This document shows, in pieces, positions 23,993 to 33,088 of a stretch of DNA of 64,000 nt. Under the pieces are notes generated by a model that searched no databases, was not told the origin of the DNA, and saw only the letters and a list, made by a program, of their open reading frames with translations. The DNA comes from Myxococcota bacterium (GTDB lineage Bacteria; Myxococcota_A; UBA796; JAFGLY01). A program made the position numbers and the translations under genes. Every line of letters begins with the position of its first letter. The stretch's first letter is position 1. Where the stretch lies: NCBI GenBank assembly GCA_024276675.1, contig JAJRWT010000098.1, forward strand, positions 21,757 to 85,756, read 5' to 3'.

Positions 23993-26900
23993 ATGAGACT
24001 GGCGCTGCTGTCATTGCTTGTTGTGACCGCTGCTTGCTACAACGACGTGGACCCGGCACTGCTGGGCGGCGAAATCCGCGATGAACTCGACATGGACGGC
24101 GATGGCTGGTCTACGCAGCAGGATTGCGACGACCTGGACCCATCCATCCATCCCGGGGCCGACGAGCACTGCGATGGAGTGGACGAGGACTGCGACGACG
24201 AGATGGACGAAGACGCGGTGGACGCCGTCCCATACTACCCCGACAACGACTCCGACGGCCTGGGAGCCGCAGGTTCCGACGCGGTCGCCAGTTGTCAAGC
24301 CATCACTGGCATGGTGGACAACGACCTGGACTGCGATGACGAAGACCCCCTTGCCGGGGAGTACTCCACCTACTACGCCGACTCCGATGGAGACGGCTAC
24401 GGAGATCCCCATCTCGCCCAGAAATCCTGCCTACACGAACCCGGTTTTGTGGACAACTCCGATGACTGCGACGACTCGGACCCGGCGGCCCATCCCGGCG
24501 CTTCCTGGTACCTGGACTACGACGACGATGGCTATGGAGCAGACGCCGATCCCCTGATCTCCTGCCTGCCTCCGGATGGCTATGCCGACAATGACCTGGA
24601 CTGCAACGACGCCGACGCCGGCATCTCGCCGGACGCCACGGAGTTGTGCGACGGCCTGGACAACGACTGCGATGGCTCCGTGGACGGCCCGGACGCGGCC
24701 GATGCCCTTGACTGCTACATGGACGCCGATGCCGACGGCTTCGGAGAACTCCACGGCGTTTCAACGCCCAACTGTTTCATCTGCCCCGATGGCATGTCTG
24801 CGGATTCCAGCGACTGCAACGACGCCGATCCTGCGGTGAATCCCGATGCCAGTGAAATCTGCTACAATGACCTGGACGACAACTGCGACGGCTACGAAGA
24901 CGAACTCTGTCCCGTTGAGCACTGTGGCCTCATCGAAGAAGACGAAACCTGGGAAGCCGGGTCTCTGCATTTCGTGAGCTGCACGGTGCAGGTGCAGGGC
25001 CCATCTTCGCCCGTGCTCACCCTGGAACCGGGAACCCAGGTGTACTTTGCCGAGGGCACCGCCCTGGAGATCGGCGGAGAAGAACCCGGTGCGCTGGATA
25101 TCGACGCATCCGCCGGCAACGAAGTCCTGTTCAGCTCAGGAGTCTTCCTGGAAGGCGAAGCGGTGGAACCCGGGGACTGGGAAGGCCTGCGGTTGGGCGC
25201 CCACACAGACACCGACGACACGACCCTGGATTACCTCGTCCTGGAGTACGCCGGACATGGCGGCGCCGCGGGTTTGACCGTGGACGGAGCGTCCATCCAG
25301 GCCAGGAACAGTACCATCTGGTACTGCTCCAGCGATGGCATGCTGATCACGGGGGATGCCCGGGTATCGCTGGACAACGTCGAAATCATGGAAAACCAGG
25401 GATATGGAATATACGTGGACGAGGGTGCGGGCTTTGATGGTTTCGACGACTGCAGGATCCACGACAACTACCAGTACCCACTGAGCATACTCGCTTCCAT
25501 CGTGGAAACTATTGGTACCAGCAGCAGTTTCTCGTCGGATCCATGGGATTCTCGATTCGACTACGTGGTTCTCCGAGGTGACGACATCGAGGCCGATGTG
25601 ACCATCCTGCCCCTGGATGTTCCCTACTTCGTCACTGGCGACCTGGATGTCACGGGCGTTGCCGCGCCCACCCTGTACGTTGACGACCAGGTGGAGATCT
25701 ACCTGGACACCGATGTCGGGATCTTCGTAGACAACGGCTTCCTCTCGGTTGACGGCTCTCCAGATGGAGTGACCATGCGAGCAATGGACGAAGACCTGGG
25801 CTGGGCTGGAATCGTCGTGGACAACAGCCAACGTGTCCAGTTGACGGGTCTCCTGCTGGAGCATGGAGGCAGCACGGGCACCGCCGCCATCTACCTGGAC
25901 AACAACTCCGATGCCGAAATCCAGGACTGCCAGGTTCTCTACTCCTTTTCCGATGGCCTGTATGCAGAGGCCAACGTCCAGCTCCTGGTCTCTGACTCCA
26001 CTTTTTCGGGAAACGAAGGCCACGGTATTTACATGGACAAGGACGCCGCACTGTCCACGACGTGGAGCCCCAGCTTCCGTGACAACACCCTGGAGAGCAA
26101 CGGAGAATATCCCCTCACAGTCCCTGTCACATCTCTGGGAGAACTGGACGACAGCAACACCATGAGCGGCGCCCCCTTCGACACGGACTACGATTTCGTA
26201 AGGGTATGGGCCGATACCGTCGCCGAGTCGGCCACATGGCGCCCGCAGGATCTGCCCTACCTGGTGGAGTCGATGTCGTCGGATTCCCTGAGGATCCAGG
26301 GAGGCGGAGATCCCGTGGTAACAATCGAGGCCGGCACGACCTTCCACATGGCGCCCGGATTGGCCATCGAAGTGGGGCGAAGCTCCGGCGGGGCGTTGAC
26401 CACCGAGGGAACGGCGGAAGCACCCGTGACCTTCGTGGCCGAAGGGGGTGAAGACGACTGCTCACCCGGCGACTGGGAAGGAATATCCTTCTACCTGCTG
26501 ACCAACACCTCTTCCACCGACTTGGCCGGCCTGCGGGTGCTCTGCGGCGGCGGCAATGGAAAGGGCAACATCTACCTGGAGAAGACATCTATCAGCCTGA
26601 GCGCCTGTGCCTCGATCCTGAGTTCCTCCAGTGGCATCTACGTGGGGGAAGACGCCCAACTGGACTTGCAGTCCTGCGAAGAAATCTCGCTCAACGAAGA
26701 CTACGGCCTCTATGTCAGGAGTGATGCCGCCATCACCAATTTCGAGGGCAACACGCTTGCAGGGAACAACAGACCTGTCGTACTCAACCCCGACGACGTC
26801 CGATTCCTGGACACCGACTCCGTCTTCACCGGAAACGACGAAGATCTCATCGAGGTCCGCGGCGGCGACATCACCGAGATTGCCACGTGGACAGACCTGG

Positions 26901-27358
26901 ATGTCCCCTTCAATATCAGCGGGGACCTGTCTCTGGGAGCCCCTTCCTCCCCCACCCTGACGCTGACAGCCGGCGTACGCATGGAGTTTTCCACCGGGAA
27001 CTCGCTGGAATGTGGCTCAAACTCCTATCTGCCAGGTAGCTTTCTCGTAGAGGGCGGTGTTTCGGACGAGGACCTGGTAGTCCTCACGTCCTCTTCCGAT
27101 CCCCCGGACAAGGGCGATTGGGTGGGTCTGAAGCTGGACTCCCACTGCACCGATGTTTCCATGAACGGCTTTCTCGTGGAGTACGGAGGCAGGAGTACCG
27201 ACGGGATGATCTACTTGAAAACCGATGCCGTGTTGTCAGATGGCACCATTCAGCATTCATCAAGCGCTGGAATCGCTTGTTCAGGCAGCGCAACACTCAC
27301 CACCTCCTCGCTCACATTCATCGACAACGATGAAGGAGATCAGACGGGATGCTGGTAG
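23993..27358 (+). CDS. Large lipoprotein with MopE-like metal-binding motifs and beta-helix repeats
   Basis: The 1121-residue protein starts MRLALLSLLVVTAAC, a lipoprotein signal with a GGAGG site upstream. Residues about 30-310 contain five DxDxDG...DCDDxDPxxHPGAxExCDGxDxDCD units, the putative metal-binding motif first named from MopE. From about 330, long right-handed parallel beta-helix coils recur, seen as repeated VDNGFLSVDG, ALTTEGTAEAPVTF, GDWEGI and IYLDNNSDAEI elements in three large blocks. It is therefore a cell-surface, calcium-rich, elongated protein, possibly adhesive or polysaccharide-binding. It ends abruptly after a helix coil (EGDQTGCW) without a sorting tail, so the lipid is the likely anchor. 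Earlier in-frame starts lack the signal peptide. Confidence 0.88.
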   Translation: MRLALLSLLVVTAACYNDVDPALLGGEIRDELDMDGDGWSTQQDCDDLDPSIHPGADEHCDGVDEDCDDEMDEDAVDAVPYYPDNDSDGLGAAGSDAVASCQAITGMVDNDLDCDDEDPLAGEYSTYYADSDGDGYGDPHLAQKSCLHEPGFVDNSDDCDDSDPAAHPGASWYLDYDDDGYGADADPLISCLPPDGYADNDLDCNDADAGISPDATELCDGLDNDCDGSVDGPDAADALDCYMDADADGFGELHGVSTPNCFICPDGMSADSSDCNDADPAVNPDASEICYNDLDDNCDGYEDELCPVEHCGLIEEDETWEAGSLHFVSCTVQVQGPSSPVLTLEPGTQVYFAEGTALEIGGEEPGALDIDASAGNEVLFSSGVFLEGEAVEPGDWEGLRLGAHTDTDDTTLDYLVLEYAGHGGAAGLTVDGASIQARNSTIWYCSSDGMLITGDARVSLDNVEIMENQGYGIYVDEGAGFDGFDDCRIHDNYQYPLSILASIVETIGTSSSFSSDPWDSRFDYVVLRGDDIEADVTILPLDVPYFVTGDLDVTGVAAPTLYVDDQVEIYLDTDVGIFVDNGFLSVDGSPDGVTMRAMDEDLGWAGIVVDNSQRVQLTGLLLEHGGSTGTAAIYLDNNSDAEIQDCQVLYSFSDGLYAEANVQLLVSDSTFSGNEGHGIYMDKDAALSTTWSPSFRDNTLESNGEYPLTVPVTSLGELDDSNTMSGAPFDTDYDFVRVWADTVAESATWRPQDLPYLVESMSSDSLRIQGGGDPVVTIEAGTTFHMAPGLAIEVGRSSGGALTTEGTAEAPVTFVAEGGEDDCSPGDWEGISFYLLTNTSSTDLAGLRVLCGGGNGKGNIYLEKTSISLSACASILSSSSGIYVGEDAQLDLQSCEEISLNEDYGLYVRSDAAITNFEGNTLAGNNRPVVLNPDDVRFLDTDSVFTGNDEDLIEVRGGDITEIATWTDLDVPFNISGDLSLGAPSSPTLTLTAGVRMEFSTGNSLECGSNSYLPGSFLVEGGVSDEDLVVLTSSSDPPDKGDWVGLKLDSHCTDVSMNGFLVEYGGRSTDGMIYLKTDAVLSDGTIQHSSSAGIACSGSATLTTSSLTFIDNDEGDQTGCW

Positions 27359-27401
27359 AGCAGTCCTGTCCCACGATTCCTGCACAGGTCAACGGGCGCT
27401 G

Positions 27402-28028
27402 ATGAATTTGTCACTTCCATTGCTGTTCTTCCTGGGCAACGCCTCCCTGGCGGCCTCGTCAAGGACCGACGACAACAACGACGAGGCCTATCTGCAGGCG
27501 GAGCACCAGAGAATCTCCGAAGAAATCGAACATCTTTCACGCCGGCAACTCTGGGGCGGTGTGGAAAGGCACCTGCAGGAGTGCCTGGAACTTGGCCTGG
27601 AGCCCTCCTTTGAAGACCTCTTGCATGGCGCCAATGCGGCTCGCGGGCTGGGCAACGCCCAGGCCGTACATGATCGGCTTCGCCAGGCGGCACGCATCAA
27701 CCCCACGAAGCAGATCATCGACTGGCTCTGGAACATCGACAGGTCCTACGGTCAGGTGGAGCTGAGCACGGTGCCGCAACGCTCCGCTCAACTTTCGACA
27801 GACAACATGCCCTTCGCTCCTGATCAACGGGCAGCAGTGGAGTTCGCCATCCAGCAGGTTCAACAAAATGGTTACTTCAAGGGATTGCTGCCCCAGGGTA
27901 CCTACACCCTGTTGACCGAGACCTTTACGGTGGTTCCTGGAATCTCGCTTCGTCTCCAGGTTTCCTCGAAGCGCAGGCAGGCAACCAGGCAATCCAATGG
28001 TTCCGAAGCAGTGGATATCGAGCGTTGA
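27402..28028 (+). CDS. Small exported protein downstream of the beta-helix lipoprotein
   Basis: The 208-residue protein has a signal peptide (MNLSLPLLFFLG to SLAAS). A helical region follows, with EHQRISEEIEHLSRRQLWGGVERHLQECLELG, which resembles a single TPR-like pair (Leu/Trp and Gly spaced as in TPRs). The C-terminal half is beta-rich (GLLPQGTYTLLTETFTVVPGISLRLQV). The function is unknown. The chosen ATG lies 44 bases after the lipoprotein stop; an earlier ATG (27330) would overlap that gene and put the signal peptide inside. Probably cotranscribed with the lipoprotein, so a partner role in surface assembly is possible. Confidence 0.65.
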   Translation: MNLSLPLLFFLGNASLAASSRTDDNNDEAYLQAEHQRISEEIEHLSRRQLWGGVERHLQECLELGLEPSFEDLLHGANAARGLGNAQAVHDRLRQAARINPTKQIIDWLWNIDRSYGQVELSTVPQRSAQLSTDNMPFAPDQRAAVEFAIQQVQQNGYFKGLLPQGTYTLLTETFTVVPGISLRLQVSSKRRQATRQSNGSEAVDIER

Positions 28029-28371
28029 GAGGGAATCCGCTCCCTGGCTCCGGGATCCATGAACAAGGGCGTATTATCTCGAGTTGGACTTGAGTTGAAG
28101 GAACAGGTCCGCTACCCTGGTATCGGGAGTCTGGCCTGGCTATCAACAGGTGGCTTCCAGGATGTTCGTAACGCAGGTGCCCCATGGGATTCTGATAAAG
28201 TCCCGGAAAAGAATGCCCTTTCACATGCCGCCCCTCCCAGCAGGGCGAACATCCATGCGGCGTCCAGATTACATCTTTTCAGCAACGAGAAACATCAGCC
28301 CAGACGATCCCGCACCGGTTCATGCCAGGTGGTCGATTCTGCGCTGAAAGAAAACGGGAGCAAGGGTTCTG
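28029..28371. other. Intergenic region before the Hsp70 gene, no gene seen
   Basis: About 340 bases without a credible coding frame. A short inverted repeat (GAGGGA...TCCCTC type, around 28029-28045) directly follows the preceding stop and could be a weak terminator. I looked for heat-shock (sigma-32 type) and CIRCE elements and found no convincing match. A GGGAGCAAGGG site precedes the Hsp70 ATG. Confidence 0.5.
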
Positions 28372-31329
28372 ATGAGCACCAGTATCGGTATCGATCTTGG
28401 AACCACAAATACAGCAGTGGCGGTCGTAGTGGATGGTCGCCCCCGTGTGTTGGAAGACGAAAAAGGCTACAAAGTTCTTCCATCTTGTGTCTCTTCCAGG
28501 GGGCAGGGGCGCTATGTGATAGGGCAGGCCGCGAAGAACCTGGTATTGAGTCAACCGGAAAACACGGTATACGCCATAAAGCGCCTGATGGGCAGACGTT
28601 TCGACAGCGAAGAAGTCCAGGCCACCCGGAAAAGGGTCGGCTACACCATTATCGAAAGCAGCGACGGGAAGACGCAGGTCCAGCTCGGCGATGAGTTCTT
28701 GACTCCCGTGCAGGTATCGTCGGTCATCCTGAAAGTCGCACGTCAGATTGCCGAGAGGGGCATCGATGGTCCCGTCAGCGAAGCCGTCGTCACCGTACCA
28801 GCCTATTTCACCCATGCACAGCGGGAAGCAACCCTGGAAGCTGTCCACGGAGCCGGTCTTCGCTGTGATCGCCTTCTGAACGAACCCACCGCCGCGGCTC
28901 TCGCCTACGGTTTCAGGAAGGATATCGACAGGACTCTGCTCATATTCGACCTTGGCGGGGGCACCTTTGATGTATGCGTCCTACGTCTCTCGGCGGGGAT
29001 CTACGAGATTCTGGTCACCAGCGGTGACAGCAGCCTTGGTGGAGAAGACTTCGACTACCGCCTCGTGGATCACATGGCGGACCATTTCCAGTCCATCAAT
29101 GGAACGGACCTCCGAGAAGACAGGATTACCAAGCAGCGACTGAAAGATGCTGCCGAGCGCGCCAAGTGTGAGCTATCGTTCACTGCCAGCACCAACGTCC
29201 TCATCCCACAGGTCTTCCAATCCACCAACCTGGAACTGGTGATCTCCAGACCGACGCTGGAGTCGTTGGTGGGGGACCTGGTGGCACGAACGCTGGATCT
29301 CACCAGGAGCACCATCAAGGACGCCGGCCTCCAACTCGGCCAGATCGACGACGTGATAATGGTGGGCGGTCAGACCAGGATGCCCAAGATTCGTGAAGCA
29401 ATAACCGGGCTCTTCGGCAAGGAGCCCAACCGGTCCATTCATCCGGAAGAAGCGGTAGCCATCGGGGCCGCGGTACATGCCAACTCTCTGTCCGACACCT
29501 CCGCAAGCGCCCCCCTCCTGCTGGACGTCACACCCTTCGACCTGGGGATCGATTCGCTCGGCGGGATGTTCACCCCCATCATCAACCGCAACGGAAAAAT
29601 CCCCGCATCCAAGACCCGCCTGTTTGCCACTGTACACGACAACCAGGATCGCGTGCGTTTCATCGTCCGGCAGGGCGACTCTCCAAGAGCAGACGAAAAC
29701 GAGTTTCTCGGCGAATTCGTAATGGAAGGCATTACTCCGCTCCCCCGGATGGAAGCCAAGCTCGAAGTGAACTTCAGGCTGGACGTCAATGGGATGCTCC
29801 AGGTGCGGGCAGTGGAAGTGGGTACCGGGGAACAAAAACAGATTACCATACGAAACTACGCCGAGGTGGCCCACAGCCACATGGAAGGTACGGAAGACCT
29901 GGTGGAACCGCTCATTGTGGGTGAAAACGGTGTGCCTGTGCCACGAACCGCACCTCCACCCGTGCACAAGAGCCCCAGCCCCATACCACGGGCAGTAGAG
30001 CCGTCCGGCAAGCCAGCCGCCCCTTCCAACAACCTGCGCTCCGGTTCGGGCATTCCGGTCATTGGCGCCTTGTTGGGGCGCCTGCGTGGAAAGCCCGTGG
30101 TACAGACCAGGGCTGAAGACGAGAGCGCACCTTCAAACCTCCCTGAGTCCGCCCCTCTGGACGACCTGGAAGAGGATTCCGCCATCCTCCTGGATGAAGC
30201 TGCTCCGGCCCAGGGCACCGATTCCCGGTCCAGCCCGGGGGCAGAGCATGATGTCGCCCTGGAATTGGACTTCACCGCCGGAGGCAGCCCCAAGGACATT
30301 CGCATCGACCTGCCGGACCTGGATGTGAAGCTGAACGAAGAGGAAGCACTGCTGCCGGTGGAACCAGATGAGTATCTGGATGAGTTCTCCGAGGATGCCA
30401 GCATAAAGGCCGCGGTGGGACTGGCCGGTGGGGGCTTCGATGCCGTCGGGGAGTCTCCGTTTTCCGATGAAGACGACGAAGACGAATCCTGGGATCTGGA
30501 GGCGGAAGCCGTGCTGCTGGACACGAGGGACAGCCCGGTTCCCCAGGTAGAATCGTATGCTGGCGGTTCTCCAGACCATGAAAACGAATCCCACCCCACG
30601 GACGATTCGGATGAAAAGCTCGGTTCGGACCCGTTGCTGGACGACACGCCGCGCCCGGAGGCCTTCGAGTCTCTCGACGAGTTGGAAGATGTCCTCCTGG
30701 ACGGCGATGACGACCTCCTCGAACCCATGAAGGATGATTTTTCAGACCACTCCATTCCCCTGGAAGACGATTTCGAAAAAAACACCGATGAACTGCCTGG
30801 CTCCCCGGGCACAGAACCTGAGCACAAGGGGGACTGGGATGGGCCCCCACCTTTCGACCCCAGGCTCGACGTGGGAGATGCCAGCCTGTCCAAGCCTTTC
30901 ACGGGCGAAACATACCGTGCGCCACCCAGCGACCTGGACGACCGTCCCCTGCGAAGTGATTCCCACGAGAGCACGGCAACTCCAACCGAGGTCATGAGTA
31001 CCAGGCCCCCTGGGCCTCCCAAGCCTGCCCGTCTCCGGATGCACTACCGGAACGTCGAGACCTTCGTGGCCGAATACCGCGAAAACCTCCGGCAGGGAGG
31101 TACCTTCATCCAGACCCCCAAACCGCTGCGCCTTGGGCGAGAGTGCATATTCGAAATCCACGCTCCTGGACTGGAACGTGCCTTGACCTTTGCTGGCAAG
31201 GTCACATCATCCACGCGGGACCAGCCTGAACTCGCCAGCGACGTGACCCGCGGGATGGCCATCGAATACCGCATGAGCGACCAGAAGCGCCAGGAGATCG
31301 AAGAAATCCTGAGGCGACTGTCACGTTGA
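28372..31329 (+). CDS. Hsp70 (DnaK-like) fused to an acidic linker and a C-terminal PilZ-like domain
   Basis: The 985-residue protein has a full ATPase domain (about 1-370: GIDLGTTNTAVAV, VPAYFTHAQREAT, NEPTAAALAYG, LIFDLGGGTFDV, VGGQTRMP) and a substrate-binding beta domain (about 385-500: TPFDLGIDSLGG, NGKIPASKT). The alpha-helical lid that should follow is missing. Instead there are about 380 residues of Pro-rich then Asp/Glu-rich low complexity. Residues about 884-985 contain YRENLRQGGTFIQTPKPL and a GKVTSS strand, matching the PilZ-like domain expanded in Myxococcales (TIGR02266 type). The lack of a lid should weaken substrate retention; the PilZ-like part may localise it or sense cyclic di-GMP. 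I see no RxxxR motif proving ligand binding. Confidence 0.9.
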   Translation: MSTSIGIDLGTTNTAVAVVVDGRPRVLEDEKGYKVLPSCVSSRGQGRYVIGQAAKNLVLSQPENTVYAIKRLMGRRFDSEEVQATRKRVGYTIIESSDGKTQVQLGDEFLTPVQVSSVILKVARQIAERGIDGPVSEAVVTVPAYFTHAQREATLEAVHGAGLRCDRLLNEPTAAALAYGFRKDIDRTLLIFDLGGGTFDVCVLRLSAGIYEILVTSGDSSLGGEDFDYRLVDHMADHFQSINGTDLREDRITKQRLKDAAERAKCELSFTASTNVLIPQVFQSTNLELVISRPTLESLVGDLVARTLDLTRSTIKDAGLQLGQIDDVIMVGGQTRMPKIREAITGLFGKEPNRSIHPEEAVAIGAAVHANSLSDTSASAPLLLDVTPFDLGIDSLGGMFTPIINRNGKIPASKTRLFATVHDNQDRVRFIVRQGDSPRADENEFLGEFVMEGITPLPRMEAKLEVNFRLDVNGMLQVRAVEVGTGEQKQITIRNYAEVAHSHMEGTEDLVEPLIVGENGVPVPRTAPPPVHKSPSPIPRAVEPSGKPAAPSNNLRSGSGIPVIGALLGRLRGKPVVQTRAEDESAPSNLPESAPLDDLEEDSAILLDEAAPAQGTDSRSSPGAEHDVALELDFTAGGSPKDIRIDLPDLDVKLNEEEALLPVEPDEYLDEFSEDASIKAAVGLAGGGFDAVGESPFSDEDDEDESWDLEAEAVLLDTRDSPVPQVESYAGGSPDHENESHPTDDSDEKLGSDPLLDDTPRPEAFESLDELEDVLLDGDDDLLEPMKDDFSDHSIPLEDDFEKNTDELPGSPGTEPEHKGDWDGPPPFDPRLDVGDASLSKPFTGETYRAPPSDLDDRPLRSDSHESTATPTEVMSTRPPGPPKPARLRMHYRNVETFVAEYRENLRQGGTFIQTPKPLRLGRECIFEIHAPGLERALTFAGKVTSSTRDQPELASDVTRGMAIEYRMSDQKRQEIEEILRRLSR

Positions 31330-31466
31330 CCCGGGGTACAGGCAACGTGGGCGGAGCCATGGGCCTGTCGGGAATAGCCCTTACGATCCGTGCTCTCGCA
31401 CGCTTTGCGCCCTCTGCCCCCAGCAGGATCCCGATCATCCACGCTCCGCCGACGGGGGGAGCGGGA

Positions 31467-32219
31467 TTATACTGAAAGTCCGCCGTCTACCACGAAGACC
31501 TGGCCAGTGATGTACGCAGCCGCATCGCTGGCCAGGAAGCACACCAGGGGGGCAACATCCTGGGGCTTCCCGATACGCCGCATGGGAATGCGCTTCCTGA
31601 GGCCATCTATGAAGCGATCCGGAAGCGCCCTGGTCATGTCGGTGTCGATGAAGCCGGGAGCCACGCAGTTGACCCGTATGCCCCTTACCGCCACTTCCAG
31701 GGCCAGAGAGCGGGTGAGGCCCAGCACCGCGGCCTTGGAGGCAGAGTAGTTGGACTGCCCGGGGTTTCCGCGCATGGCGGTGATGCTCACAAGGTTGATG
31801 ATGGAGCCGCCTCGCTTGCGGATCATGGTGTCGGCGGAGTGACGGCTCAGGCGAAAAACGGAGCCCAGGTTCGTGTCGATGACCGACTCCCAGTCTTCGT
31901 CGGACATACGCACCAGTAGACCGTCACGAGTGGTGCCGGCGTTGTTCACCAGGATGTCGACCCCGCCCATGGAATCGGCAAGCTCCATGATACGAAGACA
32001 GCCTTCCGGGGTGGAGACATCGGCCCCCACAGTGACGATGGAATCACCGTAATCTCGTTGGAGCTGCCGTGCAGCCTGGGAAGAACGCCGGAAGTTGACG
32101 ATGACACGAGCGCCCGACCTGGCCAGGCCCTGGCTGATGGCGCGGCCTATCCCACGAGCCCCGCCGGTCACGACCGCAATCTTGCCGGTTAGATCCAGCA
32201 GGGGGGCTGGTGAGTCCAT
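31467..32219 (-). CDS. fabG: 3-oxoacyl-ACP reductase (FabG-type short-chain dehydrogenase)
   Basis: The 250-residue cytoplasmic SDR reduces 3-oxoacyl-ACP with NADPH in fatty acid elongation. It shows the cofactor motif TGGARGIGRA, the NNAG motif in ILVNNAGTTRDG, the catalytic Ser in LVSITA and the Tyr-x-x-x-Lys pair in NYSASKA, plus a C-terminal ITGQVFVVDGG. FabG is the most likely identity, judged by NNAGTTRDGLL and the VAPGFIDTDMT loop. Other SDRs share these motifs, so the substrate is not proven. It begins 23 bases after the efp stop on the same strand. No other fab genes are adjacent. Confidence 0.88.
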   Translation of the reverse strand: MDSPAPLLDLTGKIAVVTGGARGIGRAISQGLARSGARVIVNFRRSSQAARQLQRDYGDSIVTVGADVSTPEGCLRIMELADSMGGVDILVNNAGTTRDGLLVRMSDEDWESVIDTNLGSVFRLSRHSADTMIRKRGGSIINLVSITAMRGNPGQSNYSASKAAVLGLTRSLALEVAVRGIRVNCVAPGFIDTDMTRALPDRFIDGLRKRIPMRRIGKPQDVAPLVCFLASDAAAYITGQVFVVDGGLSV

Positions 32220-32242
32220 ACTTTCCCCTCCTTGCCCGCCGC

Positions 32243-32812
32243 TCAGTCCTTGACTCGGCCGACGTATTCACAGGTACGCGTGTCCACCTTGATGACTTCC
32301 CCCTGCTCCACGAAAAGAGGTACCTGGACAGTTGCGCCGGAGGCTATCCTGGCGGGCTTGGTGGCACCGGTGGCGGTGTTGCCGCGCACTCCGGGTTCGC
32401 AGTATTCGATTTCGCTTTCGATGAAGTTGGGCAAAGTCATGGCCACGGCACGGCCCTTGAAGAAAAGAAGGGTTACTTCGAGGTTTTCGGTCAGGAAGTT
32501 CACATCGTTGCCAAGGGAGTCCTTGGAAATGCCCACCTGCTCATAGGACTCCATGTCCATGAAGTAATAAGTGCTACCGTCGGAATACAGGAATTGAACG
32601 GTCTGCTCTTCGACGTCGGCTGCCTGGAGCTTTTCGCCGGTTCGATATGTCCGTTCAATCACCGCTCCGCTGAGCATGTTTTTGAGCTTGGTTCGGGTGA
32701 AGGCATTGCCCTTGCCCGGTTTCACGAACTGGAAGTAGACAACAACGTAGGGATCACCGTCGATCTCCACCTTCAAACCATTTCTGAAGTCCGATGTATC
32801 GTACTTGGCCAC
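32243..32812 (-). CDS. efp: Translation elongation factor P
   Basis: EF-P binds ribosomes stalled at polyproline stretches and promotes peptide bond formation. The 189 residues fit the three-domain family. The modifiable loop is KPGKGNAF with Lys34, as in beta-lysylated EF-P. The TCEYVGRVKD end matches the family consensus close. No epmA or epmB gene is in the window, so the modification state is unknown. It lies directly upstream of fabG on the minus strand. Several envelope proteins here carry Pro-rich linkers that would need EF-P (inference). Confidence 0.97.
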   Translation of the reverse strand: MAKYDTSDFRNGLKVEIDGDPYVVVYFQFVKPGKGNAFTRTKLKNMLSGAVIERTYRTGEKLQAADVEEQTVQFLYSDGSTYYFMDMESYEQVGISKDSLGNDVNFLTENLEVTLLFFKGRAVAMTLPNFIESEIEYCEPGVRGNTATGATKPARIASGATVQVPLFVEQGEVIKVDTRTCEYVGRVKD

Positions 32813-33088
32813 GGCGCACCTTCGATTATACGGTTCAGGGATCGTTTTCGTTGCCCTGCCTGCATATCACGGACCCGGCAATCTCGCCCACCAAACCCCG
32901 GCAGGGGGCCTTTCGGCGGCTCGAGGATCCACGCCGAACCAGGGAGCGTTCTCCCCGTCCTGGCAGCCCGGGTTTTCCACCAGGTGCAGGTCCGGCAGGC
33001 AGGGTTATTGTTTCTGTTGTGACCGCTGCTTTTCCCCAGCCAGGATCACCAGGGATATTGATTCGAAAGATCCATCTCGGGAGCAACG

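Noticed and set aside
25136..26347. Minus-strand frame of 403 codons opposite the beta-helix lipoprotein
   Set aside because: Antisense shadow of repetitive coding sequence.
29856..31022. Minus-strand frame of 388 codons opposite the Hsp70 linker
   Set aside because: Ser-rich product is the complement of the acidic linker; no start site or motif.
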